Part shown: positions 35,274 through 47,897 of the stretch, piece by piece
How positions within the stretch are numbered: position 1 is the first letter of the stretch
Layout of the letters: the number at the start of each line of letters is the position of its first letter
From: Botrytis cinerea B05.10
Lineage: Eukaryota; Ascomycota; Leotiomycetes; Helotiales; Sclerotiniaceae
DNA length: 64,000 nucleotides
Direction of reading: 5' to 3'
Assembly: GCF_000143535.2 (NCBI RefSeq)
Contig: NC_037323.1
Location: 1,178,001 to 1,242,000, forward strand
Position numbers and translations under genes: made by a program
The notes under the pieces: generated by a model
The model's database searches: none
What the model was told of the DNA's origin: nothing
Seen by the model: the letters and a program-made list of their open reading frames with translations, nothing else

Positions 35274-36812
35274 TTAATCATGAAAGTAAGGAATCCGAAG
35301 TCTCGGACTCTGGCCTCTTGCAGCGGCCAGCTCTCCCTCCACAATATCAATCGCACACTGAGTGTCCCATAGCCCCTCTCTTCCAGGGGCCAGTGCCAGT
35401 ATCTCAATTGCTCTTCTTTTATGTCGAACATCAGCACTGCGCACCGCTGTATATACTAGTGGAACAATTAATCCAGTATCGACCATGAACCTTGGCATAG
35501 ATTGCGATCTCCAATAAGCTTTATCTTCCAGAACCAGCGCCTCGGACAAATCGAGCATTTCTTCGAACTTGGACCCGGGCGTATGCGATTCTGCGGCGTT
35601 CATGGAGAAGAGAAGATGGTGGGCTCTGAGTAATGACACACCGCGAATGCGAATTGGTTTTGTGGAGACAGTAGCTGTGGTATCTTGATTGCTTGAAGTT
35701 CTTCCGATGAATGCGTTTAGACGATTTGACCAATTTTCTAACGCCATGTAATGGCTTCGTACCATGGGACCGAATTCACTCATGACTATTTCTTCGGTGA
35801 CGTAGTTCCAATTTGTGTGACGGGCATGCAAGATGTCTGCACCAAGAGTCCGTAATGAATAGCGAGCTTCTTCAAGTGACTGGAAAGGAGTGAATTGGGA
35901 GGTTGAGCAACCGGCCCGTTTCATCGCTGCCCAGAATGCTCCCCTGTCTACCCCAGCTTTGGGATTGATGAACGCGGCAATTTGTCCTCCTAGTACCAAC
36001 AATAGTGGGGAATAGTCCCGTGCACATTGTGCTGCAGTTGAGGAGGGGGAATTCGTAGCATGTATATCGTCGAGGATCTTAAGTCCTGATTTGAGATGAA
36101 CCAGTGCTGCGGCTTGGTCGCCTACGAGACAATCGAAACAGATGAACAAAATGCATGAAATCAATGTCATGTCTAGTGAGTGAGGCTCGCGAACCATTGC
36201 TTGACGCAAAATTTGAATTGCTTTTGTGTACTGACGGAAAGCAAAAGCCTGGGCCAGTGTTGGCTCTTCAGCTATGGTTTGAGGCTTCTGGTAGGTTTCG
36301 GCATAATTCTTATGGATGGCTCCTAGTGCGAGAATGCCGTGACGGATTGACGGCTCGATGGTAGCAGCTTGAAAAATCCTCCTTTCCCAGAACTCAGTAG
36401 AGAAGTCTCCGGCAAACTCGGCTACTGTATACGTACGAAAAAAATCCAATATATTCGATTCTAACGAATCTTCGAGCGTATTTGACTGAACACTTGCCGG
36501 TATGGAAGGTTTGCTCTTTGTTAAATTTCGTTTTTTCACGTCTGTGATAATCTCATATCCATCACAATGCCGTCCAGTGGAAGTACACCTCTTACAAAAT
36601 GGCTTTTCCTCTCCACATTTGACTCGACGGATCCTATTATGAATGTGAGTGAAATTCTCATAGAAGCTCCATGATGATTTCACTTACTTGCAAGTCCTGC
36701 AACCTGTTCGAACAGGCGTTCCGCATATTCTATATCGATGTGGCGATTTTGCTTTGATCTCCTTCGACGACTTTGCCATTCGAGGCCTTGATGAGGAGGA
36801 GGAATCGGCCAT
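35274..36812 (-). CDS. Zn2Cys6 fungal transcription factor (494 aa)
   Basis: Two exons, 36688-36812 and 35274-36633; the 54 bp intron (GTAAGT donor, AATAG acceptor) splits the zinc cluster, as is common. The binuclear cluster is C38-x2-C41-x6-C48-x6-C55-x2-C58-x6-C65 (GCRTCK, then IRRVKCGEEKPFCKRCTSTG). The rest is the usual fungal-TF helical region: EFWERRIFQAATIEPSIRHG, ILALGAIHKNY, QYTKAIQILRQ and a C-terminal half ending LRIPYFHD. It is a nuclear DNA-binding regulator whose target is unknown. It is not next to an obvious biosynthetic cluster. The ATG at 36812 is the first in frame upstream of the cluster. Confidence 0.88.
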
Positions 36813-38542
36813 AGGTGCTTGATTAGGCTGAATTGCTGTAGAGGATGAGTTTATCCGTGCTTGGCAAAAACAGAGGATCTCTGAACAAAAATATAATGTT
36901 TGTAGTATGGAACCTTATGTTCCCCGAGAGAATATAGAACGATCACAACTTGTGGTAGGTATGAACGATTTCGCAGTAACAGGATTCCTGAGGTTATTGT
37001 ACATTTGTTGCCAGTCGTGTTAATTCGTCACTTTGAATACCTAGATACGCTTCCAAGGTTGTACAGGTAGTGCTGACCACCATATAATATCAGGGCTTCT
37101 ACGCCCCCCATGCTATGTGTAGTTAAAGGAAAACAGCAATCTTGCCATCAGGATGTCAGAATAAAGCTGCACAGGCGTAATTAAGCATATATAATGCTAC
37201 TGTGATACCTGGTACCCACGCTTCGAATCCACTCACTCAATGGAAAGCTTAATTGCGGCCATGGCTTACCGTTTTTACCAATGTAAGACGGTTCAATTAT
37301 TCATTCTCCAACGTGATCCGCTACATTGGTAACCTATTGCCAAATATCATCCGATTTTGAAGACCAATGAGTGGGCGGATCTAATATGGCGCATGCATAC
37401 CGTAACAATGCCAATATCTCTTTTGCCTTCGTATACCGAACAGCCCAATCATGGAAGAGAAATTGATTCTAGCAACCACCGAGAACAATCCTACTCTGTC
37501 GCTACGTCGCAGCCCTATAGGAAATACGGAAAGTCTCTGCCGGCAGTCTTGTCCTTTTCCGTGAGATTTCCACCAGCGAGTTATGTTTGAACTTTCGCTT
37601 TCAATGTGACCTGCCTCATGTTTTAGAGCCTCTCTTTGGCCGATAAATGGTACATTCGATGGATGCCTCTATGATGGTATGATGTGAATCGGGTACAGAT
37701 CTCACTATCCTCTCTTTCCAATACATTATTCTCATCTGAATATTTCCGAATTCCAATCAAGTGCCGACACTTGTTGATCTCATACTAAATAATTGCAGGC
37801 CTAGAACAGCAATATAGGGCGCTCTCGGCACGCCTCCCGCTCCTGTCTGTGACATCGATCAAAGACCCAAAATGCTCATTACAAGGTGCTTAGTTGAAAT
37901 CGCATCCTTCACCTGCGGACAAGATACCGGAATTGGTAACTCGTATTTGCGGTATTCAATTTAGCCCGATGTGCCAGGACAAGGTACCCAGGTATGGATG
38001 GGCATGGAAAAGAATGAGATTTTACTCAACACAAGCCTTCCGGACCGATTTTCACACTCGGGTTGATTCGTACCGAGGAGATCGTTGGTTGAAGGCTTAC
38101 GATGCCGTGGTTAGCGATAGGTAAAAAGCCTTCATATTCCCATGGAGAAATTCAATTGCTGAGACATGCAGTGGAGCATAAGCTGCTTTTATTCTTTCGT
38201 TGTGATTGGCTGTGTGGGGAAAGCTTAGATGAGCCTTAGAAGATGCTCAGAATGAGTACGCACTGGAGAAACTCGAGAGGCGAGCCCGGTTAGCCTTCCG
38301 TCTCGTATGAATAGATTTGGACTTTATTTTGTTATTCTTTTGCGTCGCCGTACTACTCAAACTACCTATCCTGCATAGTCTTATTCTTCAAGAAGTCGTC
38401 CTACGCTGAAGGCTACGCAGTCTCACCGGCATGAAGTATATTCTGGAGTTATGCAATTTAGTATTCATGAGTTAAGCTGCGCAGTAGCCACACAACCTCT
38501 TTCCTATCTAACCATCCTCATTACACCGTATTCTCACCTCAA
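36813..38542. other. Intergenic, no gene seen
   Basis: Long non-coding interval upstream of the Zn2Cys6 gene. Short frames (for example 37357-37590, 37894-38124) lack coding signals. Confidence 0.4.
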
Positions 38543-39314
38543 TTATTTGTGAAGCACTCTGTCATGATATCCCACACTTTCCAACGCGTCATCACCATAT
38601 CGATTGTGGTAAGCGATGTCGATTTCCTCTTCAAAGGCTCCTCCCCGACTGGGTTCATACCCCTTGGTCTGACTGTTCTTACCATTCATATCCTTCAACA
38701 TGGCCGCGTTTTTGTCATCCTCGGGCAAAACATAAACGCCTCTCTCTGTGGTCTTCCTGTGCGTCCAAATGTCCAAGGCTAGTGCCGCCAATGTAGAAAA
38801 GGTCCCAACCAAAGTAAACGCCCATAGAGCCTTGTATTCCCTACAGACGCTGATTGCTACACCACTTCTCCAAGTCTGCAGATCACAACTTTTCTTCAGC
38901 GTATTACTGAGATTCCAACTCAACAATGCAAAGCCCAACATCCAGAAAATCGACGCCGTACCATTCAGCAAACAATTGAATTTTGGCGACAAATATGTAA
39001 AGTTATAGAGAATAATCGTAAGGATTAGGACAGCGATCATCGCGAGCGATATTGAGAAGAGTACAATAAAAGTCCATGGAATTGGGATCCGCTCAGCTCC
39101 TAGACACTTGTCAGCACACATTTTTCTCTTACACCGATTCTCAAGGGGATGCATATAAACATATGTACGTACGCAAATAATACATGAAGTATGCCATGAT
39201 CCCTCCCACAATCGTCGCCGAAATCAATTGTGCAAAACGTAATCCATGGAATGCGATGCGCGGATAGTGGGATGGCGCGACTTTCGCACCTCTTCGACGA
39301 GCGTTAGTGTTCAT
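38543..39314 (-). CDS. MARVEL-type four-helix membrane protein (232 aa)
   Basis: Two exons, 39173-39314 and 38543-39099, joined in frame by a 73 bp GT-AG intron (FMYYL-R-AERIPIPW). Four membrane helices: FAQLISATIVGGIMAYFMYY, TFIVLFSISLAMIAVLILTI, SIFWMLGFALLSW and ALWAFTLVGTFSTLAALALD. The basic N-terminus before helix 1 and the layout match fungal MARVEL (PF01284) proteins. The C-terminal tail is hydrophilic and probably cytoplasmic. MARVEL proteins associate with membrane subdomains and vesicle trafficking. The start at 39314 is preferred because upstream in-frame sequence has no ATG. Confidence 0.8.
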
Positions 39315-40340
39315 ACTGAACGATAGATTTTTCGAATGCGCAAACAAACGTGTGAAAGCTCAAGAGGATGAGAAGAGAAGAGGAGTGTTTATAGACAGAA
39401 TAGTAAACCGGAAAAGAGAAAGAAAAAAGTGTTTTCACCCCCAGGAATAAATCCAGCGCATACGAAACTTTACGCATAGCCGCTCCCACGAAACATAGTG
39501 CTTACCATTCACTCACTAGGAAATTGCAAAGGCGCGATCGAATCAGCCTCCAACGAATCTGACCCCTCACACACAGCCTCAAAGTACTGTCGTGGCACAG
39601 GATCCCACTCCTGAGCAGTTGAATGACGGTGCCCATCACCATACAATGCATGCCGTCTGCTTCTACTACATCTTGTTGATGTAACTCCGTATATGTGCCC
39701 TTGAAGGACCTTCTTCGAGGGATTCATACAGGAGTATTGACGCGTGTGTAGCGAATATAATAAGATCACACGGCAATTCCACTGAAACATTCTGTAGTTG
39801 TAATAAGCTCTGCCGTCGTAGATTCTCTGATTAATTCATCAGCCCTTGTAGATGAACGTTCAAATTGTAAATCGGCCACTTTTGCTAGCCCCAAGCTTAT
39901 TAATTTCTAGCCACCGAGCGCTAAAAGCAAGCCCCGGAAACACTAATCCAAAGCTTAACATTGAACGACACCCACAACTAATCAGTTCACATATCATAAT
40001 TATTGCTCAAAATCAGAACACTCACGTTGGGAGAATTTCGTTTTTTAGTATTTATTTCTTTGGCGCTTTATCCAAAAGACAAGCAAGGTAAGGTATAGTT
40101 AGGGGGAACCTACACAGGTTCACGATCCAATTGCAAACCACACCGAGAGTGCAAAAGATCAAGAGCTACCCCGGATTCAGACAATGACCCAAGTTATAAA
40201 TAGAACTCAAGCTCACCGGCATTCGAGACAATTGCGAGCAACCACAAGCTCTCTAGTAAGCTCTCTCGTAACCGCTGTCTGTCTGGGCAGTCACTGACAT
40301 TATTAGTGCTGGAGATAGTTCAACAACAGCTACCTCCTTG
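39315..40340. other. Intergenic, no gene seen
   Basis: It contains the promoter of the MARVEL gene and the 3' flank of the phosphatase-like gene. No coding signal or repeat stands out. Confidence 0.4.
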
Positions 40341-41535
40341 TTATTGTCCTAGTTTTCTTTTCTTAGCACCAGGCTCTTGTTGCTCCAAAACAGCCTTCGC
40401 TTTCATTTTCCCTTCAATAGGTTTTGCTTTCTTTGAAACAGGCTTCGATTTCTTCCCAACAGGCTTCACTTTACTTTTCCCCTTAACAGACTTCGATTTC
40501 GCTATAACCGGCTCCGCTGTTGATGTGAATTCTTTTTTATATCGCTCCTTGAGTAGTTCTTGGAATCTCCCAAATGTAACGATTTCATTAGTTTCGCGAT
40601 CAACCACGAGCATGAAATCCTGGAGAATTAGTATCAATTACTTGCCTGAGCAAGCCCTAGGGTCAACGGAGCCACGAAAACTAACCTGTGTCTTCAGCAA
40701 CTCGCGCTTTTGTTTTTCCAATTTCTCTTCCTGCTCTTTCTTGCTTTTTTCCTCTCGTTCTCTTCGCTCTTCGTTGGCTGCTTCTACAATTCGTTTCTTC
40801 CAATCTTGTTGAGAATTTCTCTGTTTATCAATGGTCTTCTGGAGCCGACAAAGAGTCCACTTTCCATCTCGATCCAAAATATAGGTGACGATGGTTGCAT
40901 TGGGCCAGCCATGGGTACCTGCAGATTGTAAGTGAACGAATCCAGGTGGTCGGCCTCAGATTTGGGAATGTAGAACCTACCTCCTTTTAATTTCCACAAC
41001 AAATCGTTCAGTAGTTGAGCTTGGCTCACAACCGCAACCTCCAACACTTTTTGAGCCGCCTGCACAGACAAATCTTTTCCTGTCAACCATTTCATAACGA
41101 AATCAGCGTCCTTAGACTTTGATCTAGGGTCTGCTACCTCACTGACCCAAGGACCGCTGTTATCGGTTTCCTCTCGCAAATTCCAGGGCTTTGAGCCATT
41201 CCGACCGGCAAGAGCAGGCATGATTTGGATCTTGGTACCCCTGTTCGTCGCCTCAAGGAGACCCTTTCGAGCAGTTTCTAAGCAACGTACCATAGGCGAA
41301 GAGAAAATATGAGTGATATAGCCTGCGTGTTTTCGCATACTTTCGAAGAGCTCGTCACATTGGCGTTCTCCCCTGGAAGACAGCCCAAAGTCGAGACCAC
41401 CTTCTAAATAATTTGACTATTACAAGTCAGCCAAGCAGGCCTTTGATAGGAAACATTGTGTGGGTATGGTACCGAAGCATGGCGTATAAGATGTACAATA
41501 ATGGACGGAGGCCTGTCTGAAGGTAATTCAACCAT
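40341..41535 (-). CDS. Histidine-phosphatase (phosphoglycerate mutase)-like protein with Lys-rich tail; possible frame break
   Basis: Exons read as 41473-41535, 40981-41403, 40686-40918 and 40341-40619. The first exon carries the RHG-type motif (IIVHLIRHAS). Exon 2 has GERQCDELFESM and HIFSSPMVRCLETA, exon 3 has THGWPNATIVTYILDRDGKW, and the last exons form a charged coiled coil (EERREREEKSKKEQEEKLEK) and a Lys-rich tail with KSKPVSKKAKP. The second catalytic histidine region (expected V-V-T/S-H) reads VAVVSQAQ, so that residue is Gln. All later introns are frame-consistent, but no canonical donor/acceptor pair joins exon 1 to exon 2 in frame: there is a one-base mismatch at 41404-41472. So it may be a recent pseudogene, or exon 1 is wrong. 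The tail suggests a nuclear or nucleic-acid role; this is inference. Confidence 0.6.
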
Positions 41536-43366
41536 TATGGCGTCGCAAAAGGGCGATACAGAGTCTAGAATTCGAAATTTATACCGGAAAATCTCGAACA
41601 GCTCTAACCTTCAAAGCTAGCAGTTCATATATTTGTAAGAGTTACTCCGGATTCCAGAAGATATAAAGAAATTTCAGATTGCCTATTTCCTTCAGTTTCC
41701 ACATCCTTTTAAAGAATAGGCAGTCACTTGGAAATCTTCAAGTGGCACGTTGGAATATGCAAGAACTTACACCTCAAGCCCACGCCCGATTGTTGATCGA
41801 GATAGTGCATGCTTGTGTCACGGAATTACAGAATCTTTGAGGTACTCATACAGGCATGTTGAGAAACTTCGTAGCTTTTATTCATGATATTCCCAGACGA
41901 CATCCCAATGGCGGGCCTAGCATCTTCCTCCTAGTTACAGGACAGACACATCAAGAACTGGATAGATCCGGTTTAAAGAATTCAACTAATTTATTGATCG
42001 CAATTTCATTGTCTGAATCGTTTCTAATACGGCAATTTCACATCAGATCCGGGATAAATCGAGGGGTGACTTGTATGCATAAATATGGCTACCCAGAATC
42101 TCAAAAACGACCGAGTAGGAGCTAGAAGTCCGCCCTAATAGCATACACGCTATTCACAAACAATAAATTTGGAGATTTTCCTGTAGAAATCTTTCAACCT
42201 TTGAAATAGTATTCTATGTTTCTTTCTTATTAAAAGAACACTTCATGCCCGCTGTATACAATGCCAGCAACTTATACGTCGCAGTCAAGTTGTGAAAATT
42301 ATCAGTCTCATGCACACATGAGATCGAACAAATTATTGCAAACTTTGAAGATTAATCGATGATGTGATGCGAGGGATTCGCGACTCGATAGCGTGACTAT
42401 ACATTACTTTTCCAGTATATGACGATCGAATGTTCAATATTCTGAATTGGTAGACTAACAGATATAGCCTTCCGAAGATAGAAAGTAACTCAGCACTGAG
42501 AAAGGAACCAGTATTTCACTCGAATTCAATATCTCGAGAGAAGCAAGTATCTGTCTCAAACCGACTTACAGCTCCAAATGAATCAAATTGAAATATTTAA
42601 GAATGTCGGAATGTCGTCCGGGCAACCGGAAGTGTTGAAAATGATTGAGGCCAACAATGCCGATATCAAAATGAAAACAAATTCTTTTCGTGACGGGATT
42701 CCTGCCTGGTAAATAATAGGATACGAATAGCCGTTATTAGCAGAGGTTTATAAAGCGATGTTTATCCGAGGTTAGCATGTCCCCTGGTAGCATGGGGTTC
42801 TTTATTGCCTAGATTAAATTCTTTCCGGTTATGATGTTTGATTTTAAGACAGAAGATTCAATTAGTATCTGGTATCCTGACAAGCTGATTACCGGAATCT
42901 TGATATCCCCACAGTATTTATGCGAGATTCGCAAGTACCCCGATGACGAATTCCGTTCTAACCAATATTAGTTCATTCTTGGGCTGCGCAAAACTTATCT
43001 GTATTCGTGGGTGACTTGCAGGTAGTCCGCTCCGTGGGTTGCCCGTCGGAGATTCTACCGGCTTCATGTGTTACCTGCAGATAGATTGAAGATTTGTAGA
43101 TGAGGAGTGGTTATCTGTAGATAATCTGCAAACAATCCGCGGAGTATGGATTATCTGCAGATTATCTCGTGCTTGGAACGGTACTGGACTACGCTCTTGA
43201 AATCTATATTGTGTTTAGAAGAGGCGTGAGTCTCTGCACGGCATGCTCGTTGGCCCTTCTCGAGACCCCATTATTGTTGACTAAGTCCAGTTGGTTGAGG
43301 TAGAGACTGAGCAAAATACGTTGTACTAATCCCTCAAATTCGATAGCATTTTGATTTTATTCTCAG
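41536..43366. other. Intergenic, AT-rich, no gene seen
   Basis: A patch at about 43075-43175 repeats ATTATCTGCAGAT-like units in both orientations. Otherwise no gene or repeat was recognised. Confidence 0.4.
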
Positions 43367-43881
43367 CAAAAGATTATTCACTACATTGATGAGTTATAGG
43401 AGAAAAGGAGATTAAAAAAGAGCATTGAAGTTCATGGTGAGCCCCCAGAAAGGATACTCAGGCCTCCCCACGATTAAGGGGTTCTTCTATCAACGCTTTC
43501 AACACCAGAGTCCTTAGCCCCCAAAGATATTCAAAGATACCTTTCACCAATATCTCCAACTCTGAGTCCAAACCCAAATCCCTCGAATGCTTTCTATGAT
43601 CAAGGAGATTTCAATCCAACAGCTTCGGTTCAAGGTCCTTTTCCGAGCCTGTTTAATCAAAGAGTGATTTTGTGGTATTGTAAGTGCTTACTAGCTCGAT
43701 TATACTGGTAATAATGATAGCATGAATATGAGCAACTAGTTTCAATAGCAGCGGCTCGTATTCTGAATAGTCTCACCCCAGCGACATGAAAATTTCAGTG
43801 CGTTCACGATCATCCCCGGACCAACAACGACTTCTTCGGCTACATCCTGTTGCGATGAATTGGGGAATACTTATGCATTGA
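43367..43881 (+). pseudogene. Gene relic with two nonsense codons and an intact intron
   Basis: A coherent frame runs 43367-43679 (coding-like, Pro/Ser-rich, for example LSTLSTPESLAPKDIQRYLS), interrupted by TAG at 43397-43399 and TAA at 43475-43477, both explainable as C-to-T changes of glutamine codons. A well-formed GTAAGT donor at 43680 and TTTCAG acceptor at 43796-43798 bound an intron, after which the frame continues to a stop at 43879-43881. The start is not identifiable. I do not recognise the family. Confidence 0.4.
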
Positions 43882-44385
43882 TTGAATACTTAAAGATAAA
43901 TTACGTGGGATAAAAGGATTTTTGATTTCATAGCAGCGTCATGCGGTATCCGTTGGATCCATCCTCGTCTTGCCCGAGACAATTTTCTATCCATATTACC
44001 ACTTGGATACATGGACTAGATATCATTGCCATTGCAACTCTAAGCATCGAAGACGTAAGCTCATTCTTGCTGAGACCAACTCTGGATTCAGATGATGAAT
44101 GTGGAAACCACGAAAAAGACATAGAATCGAATAGCAATAGATCAATGCTTCTCTGTCGAATAATAGTTGGCATATGTAGTCGCCGGTAACAACTAGCTGT
44201 AAGACAAATCAAGATTATCTATCAATCACTGGAACATAGCATATCCATGTACCCGAGGATAAATCATGTGTCAGTGGCTGAAACCAGCAGCATTGAGTGG
44301 TGTGAAGAAGCCATAAATCACAATTTATCAAGTGACGTCATAGCAAAATCAAGGGTCTAGAACATACAAGAACATCCAAGTCCTC

Positions 44386-44420
44386 ACAAACCAACCACAA
44401 ACCAACCACAAATCAACCAC
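44386..44420 (+). repeat. 11-bp tandem units in the RidA leader
   Basis: Three units of the form CACAAACCAAC lie about 70 bp before the start codon. Confidence 0.7.
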
Positions 44421-44491
44421 AATTAAACATCTGTAAACATCTGAAAACAAACGCACACGAAACGAAACAAACCATAATCATCGTAATAACA

Positions 44492-45040
44492 ATGTCATCC
44501 ACAACCGGTTCCTACAGATCCAGCAAAATCCACGAGCGAGCCCCCTCTCGCACCGCTCTCACAATCCCGACCATCGCTCCCCCAGTTGGAAATTTTTCTC
44601 ACAGCAATACGATTCCATCCAACAGATCAACGGTTTATCTTAGTGGTATTATGGGAGACTTACCTGGCGATGGACGTATAATTTCCGGGGGAGCAACGGC
44701 GCAAACCACGCAGATTATGAGGAATCTGAAGGCTATTTTGGAAGCCAGCGGAAGCGGATTGGATAAGGTGGTACAGAGACGTGTATTTTTGGTGGATATG
44801 GGAGATTTAAAGTGAGTTCCAATCCCGAAGTTCTGATGATTGTAGTCGTATGAGGAGCAATTGGAAAATTGAAGAGGATGATAGAGAACCTAATGCTAAG
44901 TTGTGTAATTTAGAATAGTAGATAGAATCTGGGGTGAATGGGTCAAGGAGCCATTCCCAGTGAGCACTTGTGTGCAGATTGTGAGGTTGGCGAAGGAAGC
45001 CGCAAGACTAGAGATTGAAGTTGTCGCAGAAACAAATTGA
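44492..45040 (+). CDS. RidA/YjgF-YER057c-UK114 family protein (148 aa)
   Basis: Two exons, 44492-44811 and 44914-45040, with a 102 bp GT-AG intron in frame (MGDLK-IVDRIWGEW). The core shows the family's landmarks: VYLSGIMGDLPGDG (the usual SGQ/G region), QTTQIMRNLKAILEASGSGL, KVVQRRVFLVDMGD and the end CVQIVRLAKEAARLEIEVVA. In typical RidA the catalytic Arg sits in R-x-C/T near the end; here the equivalent segment reads FPVSTCVQIVRLAK without an obvious RT/RC pair, so imine/enamine deaminase activity is not assured. The N-terminus (about 30 residues, Ser/Arg-rich) may be a mitochondrial presequence. Length fits the family. Confidence 0.82.
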
Positions 45041-46446
45041 AATGAAAGACTAGATCTCAAAGATTTTGTCGTCAAAAGACATGCTCAGATTGGTGATTTA
45101 GAATGCTTGACCGACATTTGCTTCCTCCAATCCATATTACTTGTCACCAAGTTTTTAACGAAAGCTACTACTAAGCTTCCTTCTGTTGGTAAAGTGAAAC
45201 CCCCCACATGTCAATCAATATCTTGACCAGGATGAAACAACTAAAAATATCTGCAGAACATCAAAGATCATATTGTATCTGCACCCCGCACTAGTTGTGC
45301 CAAAATTTCTGATATCAGATCCTCAGCGGCGGTGTAATCTTGGAAAATAAAGAATTGTATGCACTTAGGCCTCAAGCTGAAATCATGGCAATGAAGACCA
45401 ACAGCTTTTTCGGCTCCAAATTTTCAAAAATCCGACCCGTCAACAGATAATGAGAAGTTCTTAGTTCCTGAGTCCAATCAAAACAACCAAATCGTCCAAA
45501 GCAACGAGTGCACTTCAAACGTTAGTCAGTTTCGGCATTGAAAGCCGGCATCCAGTCTGTTGATCCAAATTATGGGACAATCTGTTGATAACAATATTAC
45601 TCATCAATTCCTAGCTTTAATCTCTTCTTCTATAACCCTTCATCTTCGTACTCATTGTTCCATTCGAAGATAGTTGATATTACGGATATGTTGGTTCAAG
45701 AATGGGATCCGGGACATGCTATAGTTGGTAGTAGCATAGCTGGATGTTAAATATATACGCTATACGGTCTGAAACCTTCCTTAGTATTCCAACACGATCC
45801 CACTACGCAGAAGTTATATTGATTTGACTGGTTAAAAATGAAGGCTGATGAAGTTGGTGGCGAGCGGGGGCGGAGGGCAGCGGACAGCAATTCGATGGAA
45901 CCATAACATTTCTGCATCATCGCGGCAAAGAAGCTATTAATAATTTGGCAAAATAGAAGCGAAGAAGCGCCGCATGCGAACATCGTCATTTTCGAAACTG
46001 GAAAAAGTAAGCATGGAGCCTGACCTGATGTAAGACACGTGTTATTTCCGTTCCTACAAATTTCTTCATCGATCAATAATATAATTTTGCATGACCCTCC
46101 AACATTTAGGAATGTTGGTGATTACTTGCATCCTATTTCTTGTGGGAGTTGTCATGTTTTGAAGTTGTGGTGACAGGAATACATTCACGTGATAGTACGA
46201 TACTTCATTCGATTAGTTGGGAGATACGAGGAGCGTGCCTGAATCATGAAGCAAGCTGTTAAAGCCCCCAATAATGTATATCATAGCCTCCTGCGTATTT
46301 TCAATGAGGCCATCAAGCCCAAGTGCAAGAAAGTATATGAGTATATGTTCCCTTATATTTTCGTGGAAAGATGAACTCAACGATCTATTCTTCGAATGTG
46401 ACATTTTCCGGTCCTTCTCCTTTTAGTCCTCCTAGCAACTTTCGCA
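45041..46446. other. Intergenic, no gene seen
   Basis: Short frames on the minus strand (45747-46076, 46213-46404) have no domain. The CT-rich stretch just before 46447 is the probable promoter and leader of the oxidase gene. Confidence 0.4.
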
Positions 46447-47897
46447 ATGTCGCAGTCATCTTTTCACCTTTCTATCCTTAAAGATTTCATTCAAACTCGT
46501 CTCCCACATGTTCAACTGGTGACCCCAACCTCTCCAGAATATGCAGCTTCGCGCTCAACATTTTGCTTATCCAATGCTACCGTTCCGCTTGCTATTGTGA
46601 AGCCGGCAACGATAGCAGACGTATCCGCGTTGATAACTTTTACCACCGACCATCAGATCCCAATTACAGTACGTTGTGGCGGCTATTCTTATTTTGGTTC
46701 CGAATTTTCGTCCTCTGCTTTAGCAATCGATCTCCGCTGTCTCGCATCAATCCGCGTTTCATCCACCCGTAATTCTGCAACCATTGGAGGAGGAGTCCTC
46801 CAGGGAGATCTCGCTCGTGAGCTGAGTAGGAAAGGCTTGGTGACACCGGTTGTAGCTGTTCCATCTATGGGTTACGCAGGATGGGCGATTTATGGCGGGT
46901 ATGGTCCATTTAGTGCTGCTTATGGACTAGGTGTAGACCAGATTATTGGCGTGAAAGTTATTGATTCTGACGGAGAGATTAGAGATTCTGATGTTGAAGG
47001 AGAAGATGGGTTATTACGAGCTGTCAGAGGCGGAGGTGGCGCGTTAGGGGTTGTTGTCGAGTTGAGAATCAAGGTTTACCCATTGCAGAAGGTCTTACGA
47101 CCCACTCTTTCGGTTCAAACGAAGAAACAAAACTGACAGTTTTACAGGTCCTTGCGGGAAATATGGTCTTCGAATCAGAGAATATATCAAAAACAGTAGA
47201 GGTCTTTAACAGCAGATTCAAAGAGCTATCCGAGCGAGGACTACCCCTGCAGTTGACAGTCCAGCAAAAAGTCTTACCAAGTTACCAAGGACAAGTATTC
47301 GGAGTTCAATTCATGTGGGCTTCAGAAGATATTAGAACTGGAAGTCAACTCCTGGCTTATATCGAATCACTTGCACCTGTCAGCCAAAATGAAGTCATCT
47401 CCACTACACTCTCGCAATGGATGGATTCCAATACTAGACTCCCTACTAGTGGATATGGCAACCCCCTTACAATAAATGTGCGGAGTATAACACCCGAGAT
47501 TATGACGGTCTTAGCGAAAAATTCAAAATGGATGCCGAGGGATTGCTTGGGGTTTTCCATGCAGGAGCTCCGTGGAGAATCAACCAAGACAGACCTCACA
47601 GCTGTTTTTGGCGCGCGGGAGCCGCATTTCATGCTTGAGATATTGCCGATCGTATCCGATATGAAAAACCTCGAAGATGCAAACAGATGGGGAGAGAACT
47701 TTCTGGGAGAGCTTAAAAGAACAAACCCCGAAAATATATTGGAGGGGACTTATATTTCTTTGACTCGACAAAGCGAGCTGTCTCTATCTAAGATTTATGG
47801 CCCGAATTATGGTAATTTGCTTGAGTTGAAGTGGATGTACGACCCGAATGATGTTTTCAGCTTGGCTATACCGAAGCTAATTGATAGAGCCTCGTAG
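46447..47897 (+). CDS. FAD-linked oxidase (BBE/6-hydroxynicotine-oxidase-like, 464 aa) without the FAD-linking His
   Basis: Two exons, 46447-47091 and 47148-47897, with a 56 bp intron (GTCTTA donor, TTACAG acceptor). The N-terminal FAD_binding_4 domain has PLAIVKPATIADVSALITF, TVRCGGYSYFGSE, SATIGGGVLQGDLARELSRK, the GYAGWAIYGGYGPFSAAYGL motif and a Gly-rich AVRGGGGALGVVVE. The C-terminus ends with YGPNYGNLLELKWMYDPNDVF, the BBE-type tail (normally N-Y-x-R-L-x-x-x-K-x-x-Y-D-P). Position 80 is Tyr where family members usually have the His that bonds FAD covalently (RSGGH). There is no signal peptide, so the enzyme is probably cytosolic. The substrate is unknown; relatives oxidise alkaloids, polyketides or sugars. 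Confidence 0.88.

Noticed and set aside
41856..42125. 89-codon plus-strand frame
   Set aside because: No domain and no context supporting transcription.
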